This document shows, piece by piece, positions 1-5,705 of a stretch of DNA of 8,874 nucleotides (position 1 is the stretch's first letter; every line of letters begins with the position of its first letter). This DNA is from Acidobacteriota bacterium. GTDB taxonomy: Bacteria; Acidobacteriota; Vicinamibacteria; Vicinamibacterales; 2-12-FULL-66-21. The DNA is taken from NCBI GenBank assembly GCA_013697225.1, contig JACCXG010000056.1, positions 1 to 8,874 of the forward strand, in the 5' to 3' direction. The notes below the pieces were generated by a model. It saw only the letters and a program-made list of their open reading frames with translations. It did not search any database and had not been told where the DNA came from. The position numbers were made by a program, and so were the translations under genes.

Positions 1-519
1 GGCCGGGGGGCTGACGAGACCGCCTGCCTTCTCCGGTTTGCGTCCGTGCCGGCGGCCGTGGACGCGCAGGTGACCGACGCCAGTCGCCTCCTCGAGGGTG
101 TGGGAGCCCCGCAGGTCCTGACCGGAAACGAAGAGCGCGAGCTCTGGCATGCGCACGAGGCTTCCCTCTGGGAGGGTGACGGCGCGATCGTGAGGGTGAG
201 CTGGCCGCCTGCCCGTCTTGCGGAGGTCTTCCGCCTCCTGGAGGACCTCGCGGCGGGCGGAGCCCTGCACTTTCGCGGACGGGCCGGCGTGGGCTCCGGC
301 CTGATCGCGATCGAGGGAGACGACATCAGGGGGGCAGACGCCGTGCGGAGGCTCAGGAGCTCTTCGGCCGTGGATCATGTCCTGATCCTCCGGGGCTCCC
401 CAGGGCTGAAGAGATCAGTCGATGTCTGGCCGGCACTGCCCAATGCGCCGCTCATTGCGGAGATCAAGAAGGCGCTGGATCCCAACGGCATTCTTGGCGC
501 TGGCAGAGGGGGTTTCTGA
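1..519 (+). CDS. glcE: GlcE-like glycolate oxidase FAD-binding subunit, C-terminal part (5' end outside window)
   Basis: The reading frame is open from the first base of the window, so this is the tail of a longer gene (172 residues visible; GlcE proteins usually have about 350-400). The visible part matches the C-terminal region of GlcE-type FAD-linked oxidases: a beta-strand/helix section containing VSWPPARLAEVF, a glycine-rich GRAGVGSGLIAIEGD strand, the segment HVLILRGSPGLKRSVDVW, and the diagnostic terminal motif LDPNGILGAGR just before the stop. In the family, GlcE works with GlcD and the iron-sulfur subunit GlcF to oxidise glycolate to glyoxylate. The FAD-binding half and any GlcD gene would lie to the left. 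No GlcF gene follows; the frame ends into the repeat region. A GTG at 46 could be read as a start, but the homology-like sequence runs through it. D-lactate or another 2-hydroxyacid as substrate cannot be excluded. Confidence 0.8.
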   Translation, partial: GRGADETACLLRFASVPAAVDAQVTDASRLLEGVGAPQVLTGNEERELWHAHEASLWEGDGAIVRVSWPPARLAEVFRLLEDLAAGGALHFRGRAGVGSGLIAIEGDDIRGADAVRRLRSSSAVDHVLILRGSPGLKRSVDVWPALPNAPLIAEIKKALDPNGILGAGRGGF

Positions 520-533
520 GAGATCGTTTCAAC

Positions 534-589
534 CCCCAACGCTCAACTCCCAACCGCCAAGTTCCAACGCCCAACTCCTAACTCTCAAG
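534..589. repeat. Heptamer tandem repeat block A (C-rich on + strand)
   Basis: Eight consecutive 7-bp units with no insertions or deletions: CCCCAAC, GCTCAAC, TCCCAAC, CGCCAAG, TTCCAAC, GCCCAAC, TCCTAAC, TCTCAAG. The common form is [T/G]CCCAA[C/G]. It has the same polarity as block B (819-889) and opposite polarity to block C (916-1006). It begins 15 bp after the stop of the glcE-like gene. C-triplets are interrupted here, so it does not meet the four-run G-quadruplex pattern that blocks B and C do. Confidence 0.85.
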
Positions 590-647
590 AAACTGTCACG
601 TAGACAGGACAGTGATGGGACGAGGGGGCGGAGGTCACGGAAAAGAA

Positions 648-676
648 CACGCCACGAAGGCACGAAGACACGGAGG
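648..676. repeat. Short CACGAAG/CACGGAG repeat
   Basis: CACGAAG occurs at 653-659 and again at 661-667, followed by CACGGAG at 669-675, giving units of about 8 bp. CACGGAG is mirrored by CTCCGTG at 694-700 (7-bp perfect inverted repeat with an 18-bp loop), the start of the next block. I remember similar CACGAAG/CACGGAG strings between genes in several high-GC environmental bacteria, but I cannot verify that here. Confidence 0.7.
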
Positions 677-692
677 CCCTGGCGTGGGTTCG

Positions 693-770
693 TCTCCGTG
701 ACTCCGCGTCTCTCCGTGACTCCGCGTCTCCGTGATGTGCCCTGCTCCGTGCGCTCCGCCTGCTCCGTGC
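693..770. repeat. Nonamer/18-bp tandem repeat block
   Basis: An 18-bp unit, TCTCCGTGACTCCGCGTC, occurs at 693-710 and is repeated exactly at 711-728. A partial third copy follows (TCTCCGTGA, 727-735). Further on, TGCTCCGTGC occurs at 743-752 and again at 761-770, also 18 bp apart. Each 18-mer looks like two related 9-mers (TCTCCGTGA and CTCCGCGTC). Read on the minus strand the units become CACGGAG-type, so this block is the inverted partner of 648-676. Confidence 0.75.
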
Positions 771-818
771 CCCGCAGTTTCCCACGTGGTGCGCCGCGAT
801 CACAGCGCGTGGGGCCGC

Positions 819-889
819 TCCCAACGCCCAACTTCCCAACTCCCAACGCCCAACTCTCAAGGCCCAACTCCCAAGTCCCAAGTCCCAAC
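819..889. repeat. Heptamer tandem repeat block B (C-rich on + strand)
   Basis: Ten 7-bp units of the form [T/G]CCCAA[C/G], starting TCCCAAC, GCCCAAC, with one 1-bp insertion in the third unit (833-840). Degenerate units continue to 915. Runs of CCC at 863-865, 870-872, 877-879 and 884-886, each separated by 4 nt, give a four-run G-quadruplex pattern on the minus strand; a second set lies at 820-851. The 18 bp at 836-853 are perfectly complementary to 988-1005 in block C. Confidence 0.88.
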
Positions 890-1005
890 GCGAACCCGAA
901 TGTCCAAGATCCAAGAGTTGGGAATTGGAAGTTGGGAATTGGGCGTTTGGCATTGGGAATTGGGAGTTGGGAATTGGGCGTTAGGAATTGGGCGTTGGGA
1001 GTTGG
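836..1005. terminator. Large inverted repeat between convergent genes, possible bidirectional terminator
   Basis: CCAACTCCCAACGCCCAA at 836-853 is the exact reverse complement of 988-1005, and the flanking heptamers pair in many imperfect registers. RNA from either strand could fold into a long hairpin with an internal loop of roughly 134 nt. Position between converging genes suggests a transcription-end or mRNA-stabilising role, but there is no T-tract, so intrinsic termination is only a hypothesis. Confidence 0.35.
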
Positions 1006-1006
1006 A
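916..1006. repeat. Heptamer tandem repeat block C (G-rich on + strand)
   Basis: Thirteen consecutive 7-bp units without a single indel, built from AGTTGGG, AATTGGG and CGTTGGG with a few substitutions (for example CGTTTGG, CGTTAGG). It is the reverse complement type of blocks A and B. GGG runs at 955-957, 962-964, 969-971 and 976-978, each spaced by 4 nt, fit the intramolecular G-quadruplex pattern on the plus strand. It ends 11 bp before the stop codon of the last minus-strand gene. Confidence 0.9.
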
Positions 1007-1016
1007 CTCGGCCTTG

Positions 1017-1940
1017 TCACTTGACCAGGTACTCGAAGACTGCCGCGAGGTTGTCATCGGGCGACGTGACCTCTTCAATCGGTCCGAACTGGCCGCTGGC
1101 CGCCATCTCGGTCAGACGCGCGTAGAAGATGTCGGGCTTGCCGGTTTCGACCACCACGGCACCCTGCTCGAACTTGAGACTCCGCACGTCGGCATAGGCC
1201 AGGAACTCCCGGGCCAGCCCTCGCGGGTCGGCGGCGCGGACGTACACCGTGTGGGGATGCTCATCGATCAGATCCCGGATGTGGTGTACGTCCCCCTCTG
1301 CCAGGATCCGGCCGTTGTTGATGAGGAGGATGTTGCCGGTCATCGACTCGATCTCGTGCAGGATGTGGCTCGAGACGATGACGCTCTTGCCGGCTCGAGC
1401 CCAGTCCCGGATAAGCCTGATCGTGCGGCGGCGGGCCAGCGGATCCATGCCCGACAGCGGCTCGTCGAGGATCAGCAGGGATGGATCGTGCGCGATGGCC
1501 TGCGCGAGCTTCACGCGCTGTCGCATCCCCTTGCTGTAGGCGCCAATCTTCTTGTTGGCGGCCTCCATGAGATCCACCTGGACGAGCGCCCGCGTGGCCG
1601 CCTCCTCGGCCGCCTTCCCGGCGAGCCCGTTCAAGCCCACGAGCGCGGTGACCCACTCCAGGCCTGTCATCCGCTCGTAGAAGGAATCCTGCTCGGGGCA
1701 GAACCCGATCTCGAAATAGAGGCGCGGATTCCTCCAAATCGGCTCCCCGAGCACCTTCATCGTGCCCTTGCTCGGCTTGAGCTGCCCGGTCATCAGCTTC
1801 ATGAAGGTCGACTTGCCGGCCCCGTTCGGGCCGAGCAGTCCGGTAATCCCGGCCGGCACGTCCACGCTGACGTCGTTGAGCCCGATGACCTGGCCGTACC
1901 ACTTCGAGACGTGATCCGCCGAGACAATCGGGGCGCTCAC
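1017..1940 (-). CDS. ABC-2 type transporter ATP-binding protein (second ATPase of the module)
   Basis: A 307-residue nucleotide-binding subunit that would drive the permease encoded just upstream. Visible motifs: Walker A GPNGAGKST (37-45), the Q-loop stretch CPEQDSFY (81-88), a divergent signature YSKGMRQR (135-142) in place of LSGGQ, Walker B LLILDEP with catalytic Glu160, the D-loop SGMD (163-166) and switch His192. Residues from about 215 form the C-terminal extension typical of ABC-2 exporter ATPases. The frame stays open far upstream, but a GTG at 1940 is the likely start: GGAGGTG lies 5 nt before it, homology-like sequence begins there, and the GTG overlaps the permease stop in the tetramer GTGA. 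It is a paralogue of the ATPase at 2799-3794, sharing the same spaced signature and Walker B wording. The cargo is unknown. It is the last gene before the repeat region. Confidence 0.9.
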   Translation of the reverse strand: MSAPIVSADHVSKWYGQVIGLNDVSVDVPAGITGLLGPNGAGKSTFMKLMTGQLKPSKGTMKVLGEPIWRNPRLYFEIGFCPEQDSFYERMTGLEWVTALVGLNGLAGKAAEEAATRALVQVDLMEAANKKIGAYSKGMRQRVKLAQAIAHDPSLLILDEPLSGMDPLARRRTIRLIRDWARAGKSVIVSSHILHEIESMTGNILLINNGRILAEGDVHHIRDLIDEHPHTVYVRAADPRGLAREFLAYADVRSLKFEQGAVVVETGKPDIFYARLTEMAASGQFGPIEEVTSPDDNLAAVFEYLVK

Positions 1941-2782
1941 GTGACCACCTCCACGCCTCGAACCCGCCGCTCCAGTACTGAGATCGAGAGCACGATCAGT
2001 CCGATGAGCACTGTCAGGGAGACCGGCCAGGGAGTGGCGTAGCGGGGGGTGATTCGGAAGATCACGTCCACCACCTGGGTGAGGTTTGCGCCAAGGGACA
2101 GGTACGACAGCGTCGTGCTCCCGCCCGTGATGGCGTACATCGCGCCGTACACCGCGGCCGAAAAGAAGATGATGCCCGCGTAGAGGATGCCGACGTACCG
2201 GCTGCTCTTCGAGAGCGAGGAGAGGGCCAGCATGGTGAAGGTGGCCAGCAGCGCCTGGAGGAATGCACCGAGCGTAATCGCCGGAAAGAGAAACAGGTTG
2301 TTGCGCAGGAACTCGAAACTGCCCTTGAACATCACCTGCAGAAAGAGCAGCAGCATGGCGGGCACCCACGTGATCAGCAGCAGGAAGGCGAACAGCACGG
2401 CCGCCTTCCCGGCGATGTATTCGGCACGCATCAGCGGTTTCGACAGGTAAATCTGGAGGGCGTTGGCGCGCCTGTCCTGCGCGATGAGCCCGGCGCCCAC
2501 GTAGATCGTCGTGATGAAGACAAAGAAGTCCTGCTGCTCGAGGAAGTCCCGGAACATCTTCGAATCCGGGTCCAGGACGGCAGCGACCTGCGGGTAAGTG
2601 GACGCCAGGTAGATCTGCACGGCCCGCACCACGAAGGGAGCCCAGGAGAACAGCAGGAGCCCGAGGAACAACCGCTTCTGCAGCATGGTCCGGATGCCGG
2701 CCTTGGCGATCACCATCCAGGCCCGGCCACCCGCGGTCCTGCCGCCGCCGTACCGGCGGTAACTCTGGTCGTGAATAGGCAT
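1937..2782 (-). CDS. ABC-2 type transporter permease
   Basis: A 281-residue integral membrane protein, the only membrane subunit in this module. It begins with a short cytoplasmic segment containing HDQSYRRYGG, a motif I associate with ABC-2 permeases. I count six hydrophobic segments, at about 38-58, 86-103, 127-150, 164-187, 196-218 and 252-270. Between the second and third is a cytoplasmic piece, LSKPLMRAEYIAGK (113-126), a typical ABC-2 coupling-region wording. The ATG start follows the stop of the upstream ATPase by 16 bp; no clear Shine-Dalgarno sequence precedes it, so translation may depend on coupling. The gene ends in a 4-bp overlap with the second ATPase. With six segments it is a half-size unit, so a working exporter would need a homodimer. 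The substrate cannot be told from the sequence. Confidence 0.87.
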   Translation of the reverse strand: MPIHDQSYRRYGGGRTAGGRAWMVIAKAGIRTMLQKRLFLGLLLFSWAPFVVRAVQIYLASTYPQVAAVLDPDSKMFRDFLEQQDFFVFITTIYVGAGLIAQDRRANALQIYLSKPLMRAEYIAGKAAVLFAFLLLITWVPAMLLLFLQVMFKGSFEFLRNNLFLFPAITLGAFLQALLATFTMLALSSLSKSSRYVGILYAGIIFFSAAVYGAMYAITGGSTTLSYLSLGANLTQVVDVIFRITPRYATPWPVSLTVLIGLIVLSISVLERRVRGVEVVT

Positions 2783-2798
2783 GCGTCTGCTGAAACGG

Positions 2799-3794
2799 TC
2801 AGGGGTTGGGAACGACCTCGCCCACGGCCTTCGCGAACACGTCCTCGAGGGTCGGCACGCTGGGCCTGAGATGCCGCACCTGCACGCCGTGACGGGCCGC
2901 CAGCGTGAAGATAGCCAGCTGGTCGCTGGTCCCCCCGCCCGCGCCGGACGGCACGAACACGCGCATCACGTCTTCGTCGGTAGACTGGCACTCGAGCCCG
3001 GCCGACCGCAGGACGTCGATGAACGCCGGCAGGTCACCTTTGATCCGCAGCTCGAAGACGCGCCCGGCGGGCCCCTTGAGCTCCTGGATGGGGCCCTGCG
3101 CCGCCACCTGCCCCTTGTCCATCACGATGACGTGGTCGCAGGTGAACTCGACGTCGGGCAGCAGGTGCGACGAGAGGATCAGGTTGACGTTCTTGTTGTG
3201 CGCCAGGTCGCGTACGAGCTCCAGCATCTCATCGCGCCCCTTGGGATCCATCCCGTTGGTCGGCTCGTCCAGGAACAGCAGGTCCGGGTCGTGCACGAGC
3301 GCCTGCGCCAGTTTGATGCGCTGCTTCATACCGGTCGAATAGGTCTCGATATTCCGGTAGCGGGCTTCCCCGAGCCCCACGTAATAGAGCACCTCGTGCG
3401 CGCGCTGCATGGCGTCTACCGGCGGCAGGCCGGCCAGCTGCCCGCAATACGCGACGAACGACACCGCATTCATGCCGGGAATGTGCGCATCGCTCTCAGG
3501 CATGTACCCGACCCGGGCGCGGATCTCGAGCGGGCGCTGGGCCACGTCGAGCCCGAGCACCGCCATCCGTCCCTTGTCAGGCTTGACGAACCCGAGCAGG
3601 GCCTTCAGCATCGTGCTCTTCCCGGCACCATTGGGGCCGAGCAGACCGACGGCGCCGCGCGCGAAGTGCGCCGTCACGTTCTTCAGAGCCTCGTTCTGCC
3701 CGTAGATGACGGTCACGCCGTCGAGCTGCACGACCGGATCACCGGGCACGGAGGCTACGGAAGCCGCAGTTGCGGAGGGAGATGCGGTATCCAA
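2799..3794 (-). CDS. ABC-2 type transporter ATP-binding protein (first ATPase of the module)
   Basis: A nucleotide-binding subunit of up to 331 residues: Walker A GPNGAGKST (53-61), VGYMPESDA at the Q-loop (Glu100 where many ABC proteins have Gln, a common variant in ABC-2 ATPases), signature YSTGMKQR (152-159), Walker B LLFLDEP with Glu177, NGMD D-loop (180-183) and switch His210. A C-terminal domain of about 100 residues follows. The start is uncertain. The longest frame uses TTG at 3794; the alternative is GTG at 3749, which removes a low-complexity Ala/Ser-rich leader. Neither has a Shine-Dalgarno sequence. The frame is the same as that of the upstream HD gene, separated only by its TGA and nine codons. 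It lies 16 bp ahead of the permease and forms one transport module with it and the second ATPase. Confidence 0.88.
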   Translation of the reverse strand: MDTASPSATAASVASVPGDPVVQLDGVTVIYGQNEALKNVTAHFARGAVGLLGPNGAGKSTMLKALLGFVKPDKGRMAVLGLDVAQRPLEIRARVGYMPESDAHIPGMNAVSFVAYCGQLAGLPPVDAMQRAHEVLYYVGLGEARYRNIETYSTGMKQRIKLAQALVHDPDLLFLDEPTNGMDPKGRDEMLELVRDLAHNKNVNLILSSHLLPDVEFTCDHVIVMDKGQVAAQGPIQELKGPAGRVFELRIKGDLPAFIDVLRSAGLECQSTDEDVMRVFVPSGAGGGTSDQLAIFTLAARHGVQVRHLRPSVPTLEDVFAKAVGEVVPNP

Positions 3795-3802
3795 GTGTCT
3801 AA

Positions 3803-3808
3803 GTATTA
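3803..3808 (-). promoter_or_regulatory. Possible -10 element before the ABC module
   Basis: On the minus strand, TAATAC lies 8 nt before the TTG start of the first ABC ATPase, in an unusually AT-rich pocket between two genes. No -35 box is recognisable at the right distance, so this is weak; it is listed because the spacing to the start resembles that seen before the symporter gene. Confidence 0.2.
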
Positions 3809-3821
3809 CGCGAATGGACGT

Positions 3822-4391
3822 TCAGAGGTTTCCCTGCAGCCCGAGCGGGCCGGCCTGCCCCCTGAGGAACGCGATCACATGGCCGATGTGCTCCTCGAGG
3901 GGCAGCCCGATCTTCGCGGCCCCGTTTCGCAGATCCTCCCGGTTCACCGCTCGTGCGAAGGCCTTGTCCTTCATTCTCTTGATGACGGACGCGGCCTCCA
4001 GGTCGAGCACGCTTTTGGAGGGTCGGACGAGCGCAGCCGCCATCACGAACCCGGACATCTCGTCGCAGGCGTAGAGCGTGTGCTCCAGGCGTGACTCCCG
4101 CGGAACGCCGGAATAGTCGGCGTGGGAGAGGATGGCGCGGGTGACCCACTCAGGGTAGCCGCGGCCCAGCAGGATCTCGACCCCGCGATAGGGGTGGTTC
4201 GCCGGGTCTGGCCACCGCTCGTAGTCGAAGTCGTGCAGGAGCGCCACCAGACCCCAGCCCTCTTCGTCCTCCCCCCACAGCCGTGCGTACCCGCGCACCG
4301 CCGCCTCGACCGCCAGCATGTGCCTGCGAAGGCCCTCCCCCTGGGTGTACTCACAGACGAGCGCCCAGGCCTCCGCACGGCCCGGGGTCAC
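3822..4391 (-). CDS. HD-domain metal-dependent phosphohydrolase (COG2316-like)
   Basis: A 189-residue soluble protein of the HD superfamily, metal-dependent phosphohydrolases that often act on nucleotides or phosphate esters. Visible ligands in order: His24 (RRHMLAVE), the His53-Asp54 pair in LLHDFDYERWP, His66 in NHPYRG, His90 in ILSHADYSG, and Asp110 in ACDEMSGF. The layout and the wording VRPSKS (about 123-128) and KDKAFARAVNRED match a widespread but functionally uncharacterised bacterial family of about 185-190 residues. The reading frame is open further upstream inside the symporter gene, but GTG at 4391 is preferred: it fits the family N-terminus and overlaps the symporter stop as GTGA. 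A weak AGGGGC lies just upstream. Its downstream neighbour, 27 bp away and in the same frame, is the first ABC ATPase. The natural substrate is unknown. Confidence 0.85.
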   Translation of the reverse strand: MTPGRAEAWALVCEYTQGEGLRRHMLAVEAAVRGYARLWGEDEEGWGLVALLHDFDYERWPDPANHPYRGVEILLGRGYPEWVTRAILSHADYSGVPRESRLEHTLYACDEMSGFVMAAALVRPSKSVLDLEAASVIKRMKDKAFARAVNREDLRNGAAKIGLPLEEHIGHVIAFLRGQAGPLGLQGNL

Positions 4392-5668
4392 GGCGCCCCT
4401 GCCGGCGCCGCCGTCACGAGCGGGGCCCCTTCGAACCGGTGCACGATCGTCGCGGTGACCATGTCGCCCGTCACGTTCACCACCGTCCGGCACATGTCGA
4501 GGATGCGGTCCACACCAAGGATGATTGCAATGCCTTCCACCGGCACCCCCACCATGCCGAGCACCATCATCAGGAGCGGGATCGATCCGCCGGGGATCCC
4601 CGCCACTCCGATTGCCGTCACCACCGACATCAGGATGACGATGAGCTGCTGACCGAGCGACAGGGCGATCCCGAACACCTGCGCCACGAAAAGGACGGTG
4701 ACTCCCTCGAAGAGAGCCGTGCCGTTCATGTTCATCGTCGCGCCCAGCGGGATCACGAACCCTGAGACCTGCCGGGGCACACCAAGCTCCTCTTCCACTA
4801 CCCGCAGGGTCGTCGGCAGCGTGGCATTGCTGGACGAGGTCGAAAAGGCGGTCAGCATCACGATGCGAGCCTTGCTGAAGAAATCCAGCGGGTTCCGGCG
4901 GGCCACGAACTGGAGAATGAGCGCGTACCCGACGACCAGAAACAGGGCCAGGCAGCCGACGACGGTGCCGACGTATTTGAGGAGGTTGAAAAGGATGTGA
5001 AAGCCGAAGCGGGCGGTGACGCTGAAGATCAGCGCGAAGACGGCGTAGGGAGCAAAGCGCATCACCAGATTGATGATCGCGATGGTGACCGCCGCCACGC
5101 TGTCGAAGAACCGCAGCAGGGGCGCCGCTTTCTCCTCCGGCACCATCGTCAGGGCCACGCCAATCATGAGCGCAAAGAAGATGACGCCAAGCATCTCGCC
5201 GCTTGCCGCGGCCTGCACCGGGTTGCGGGGGACGATCCTGACCAGTGTCTCGATACCGAGGGCCCCCTGCGCGAGTCCCATGGCCTGGTCGGACTGGCCG
5301 CGGTAGGTTTCGATGAGCCTCGCCGTCATCTCGGGATCCAGCCCGTCCCCCGGCCGGATGACGTTCACCGCAAGGAGGCCGAGCATGGTGGCCAGCGCGG
5401 TGAGGCCGAGGAAGCTGAGGAGGGTGACGGCGCCAATCCGCCCGAGCCGGTTGATGCTGCCCAGCCCGGCCACACCCAGCGCCAGGGTCGAGATGATCAG
5501 CGGGATCACGACCATGATCAGGGCGTTCAGCCAGATACGGCCGAGCGGCTCGGTGACGAGCGACACGAACCGCTGAGTGCCCTCACCCCCGCCCGTCAGG
5601 ACGTTCGTCGTCACGCCGGCCACAGCCCCGAGGGCAAGGCCGATCATGATCCGGGTGTGCAGAGGCAT
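4388..5668 (-). CDS. Dicarboxylate/amino acid:cation symporter (DAACS, GltP/DctA-like)
   Basis: A 426-residue membrane transporter of the glutamate transporter homologue family, which imports acidic substrates with Na+ or H+. It has the full hairpin-and-helix set: N-terminal helices to about residue 250, the serine-rich hairpin 1 motif FSTSSSNATLP (275-285), NMNGTALFEG (313-322) in TM7, hairpin 2 AGIPGGSIP (356-364), and DRILDMCRTVVNVTGD (387-402) in TM8. Arg394 occupies the position that in GltPh-type proteins binds the substrate side-chain carboxylate, so an acidic substrate (aspartate, glutamate, succinate, malate or fumarate) is likely. The TM7 motif is NMNGT rather than NMDGT: a cation-site aspartate is replaced by Asn315. 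Length is normal. It has its own promoter-like sequence and no close Shine-Dalgarno; its stop overlaps the HD gene start. Which acidic substrate, and which coupling ion, cannot be decided here. Confidence 0.92.
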   Translation of the reverse strand: MPLHTRIMIGLALGAVAGVTTNVLTGGGEGTQRFVSLVTEPLGRIWLNALIMVVIPLIISTLALGVAGLGSINRLGRIGAVTLLSFLGLTALATMLGLLAVNVIRPGDGLDPEMTARLIETYRGQSDQAMGLAQGALGIETLVRIVPRNPVQAAASGEMLGVIFFALMIGVALTMVPEEKAAPLLRFFDSVAAVTIAIINLVMRFAPYAVFALIFSVTARFGFHILFNLLKYVGTVVGCLALFLVVGYALILQFVARRNPLDFFSKARIVMLTAFSTSSSNATLPTTLRVVEEELGVPRQVSGFVIPLGATMNMNGTALFEGVTVLFVAQVFGIALSLGQQLIVILMSVVTAIGVAGIPGGSIPLLMMVLGMVGVPVEGIAIILGVDRILDMCRTVVNVTGDMVTATIVHRFEGAPLVTAAPAGAP

Positions 5669-5676
5669 CAGTCGAG

Positions 5677-5705
5677 ACGCTATCTCCCGCCTGTCGCGTT
5701 GTCAA
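5677..5705 (-). promoter_or_regulatory. Sigma-70-like promoter for the symporter gene
   Basis: On the minus strand, a consensus -35 box TTGACA (5705-5700) is followed by a 17-bp spacer and a -10-like TAGCGT (5682-5677). The -10 ends only 8 nt before the ATG at 5668, so transcription would begin at or within a nucleotide or two of the start codon. The -35 box contains the TGA stop codon of the Nudix gene (5704-5702). The only purine-rich stretch, GGGAG, lies inside the promoter spacer and would not be in the mRNA. Confidence 0.55.

Larger units (their letters stand above)
520..1016. other. Convergent intergenic region of about 500 bp filled with short tandem repeats
   Basis: This gap separates the plus-strand glcE-like gene from the last gene of the minus-strand cluster, so both transcripts run into it. 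I see no credible gene. Open frames on both strands here are made of repeat-derived peptides rich in Pro-Asn-Ser-Gln or Trp-Glu-Leu-Gly, which is what a 7-bp repeat gives when read in threes. Most of the region is two repeat families, each present in both orientations: 7-bp units at 534-589, 819-889 and 916-1006, and approximately 9-bp units at 648-676 and 693-770. Unique sequence remains at 590-647 and 771-818. I see no classical terminator with a T-tract, although termination of both converging transcripts must happen here or inside the flanking genes. Confidence 0.85.

Noticed and set aside
46..519. Reading the glcE-like gene as a short complete gene starting at GTG 46
   Set aside because: The frame is open to the window edge and the protein would lack the FAD-binding half that the family requires, so it is a partial gene.
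592..613. Small hairpin (CTGTC, 5-nt loop, GACAG; overlapping ACTGTC/GACAGT) as a terminator for the glcE-like gene
   Set aside because: The stem is only 5-6 bp, has modest GC content and no T-tract follows, so it is not convincing as a terminator.
534..1006. CRISPR array
   Set aside because: Units are 7-9 bp with no unique spacers between them, arms have opposite polarity, and no cas gene is present.
529..1020. Repeat-encoded proteins with Pro-Asn-Ser-Gln or Trp-Glu-Leu-Gly heptads
   Set aside because: A 7-bp repeat read in codons automatically gives a 7-residue peptide repeat in every open frame; no start signal or coding bias supports translation.
732..2042. Long plus-strand open frame (436 codons) across the repeat region and opposite the ABC ATPase
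   Set aside because: It is antisense to a clear ABC ATPase, its first third is repeat-derived peptide, and it has no recognisable motif. High GC makes such mirror frames common.
1941..2369. Upstream extension of the second ABC ATPase to a 450-residue protein
   Set aside because: The extension lies out of frame inside the permease gene, has no homology-like content, and a GTG with a strong Shine-Dalgarno sequence marks the true start at 1940.
2781..4094. Plus-strand open frame of 437 codons
   Set aside because: It lies antisense to the first ABC ATPase and part of the HD gene, both with intact family motifs. Its His/Arg/Asp-rich composition is typical of a GC-rich shadow frame.
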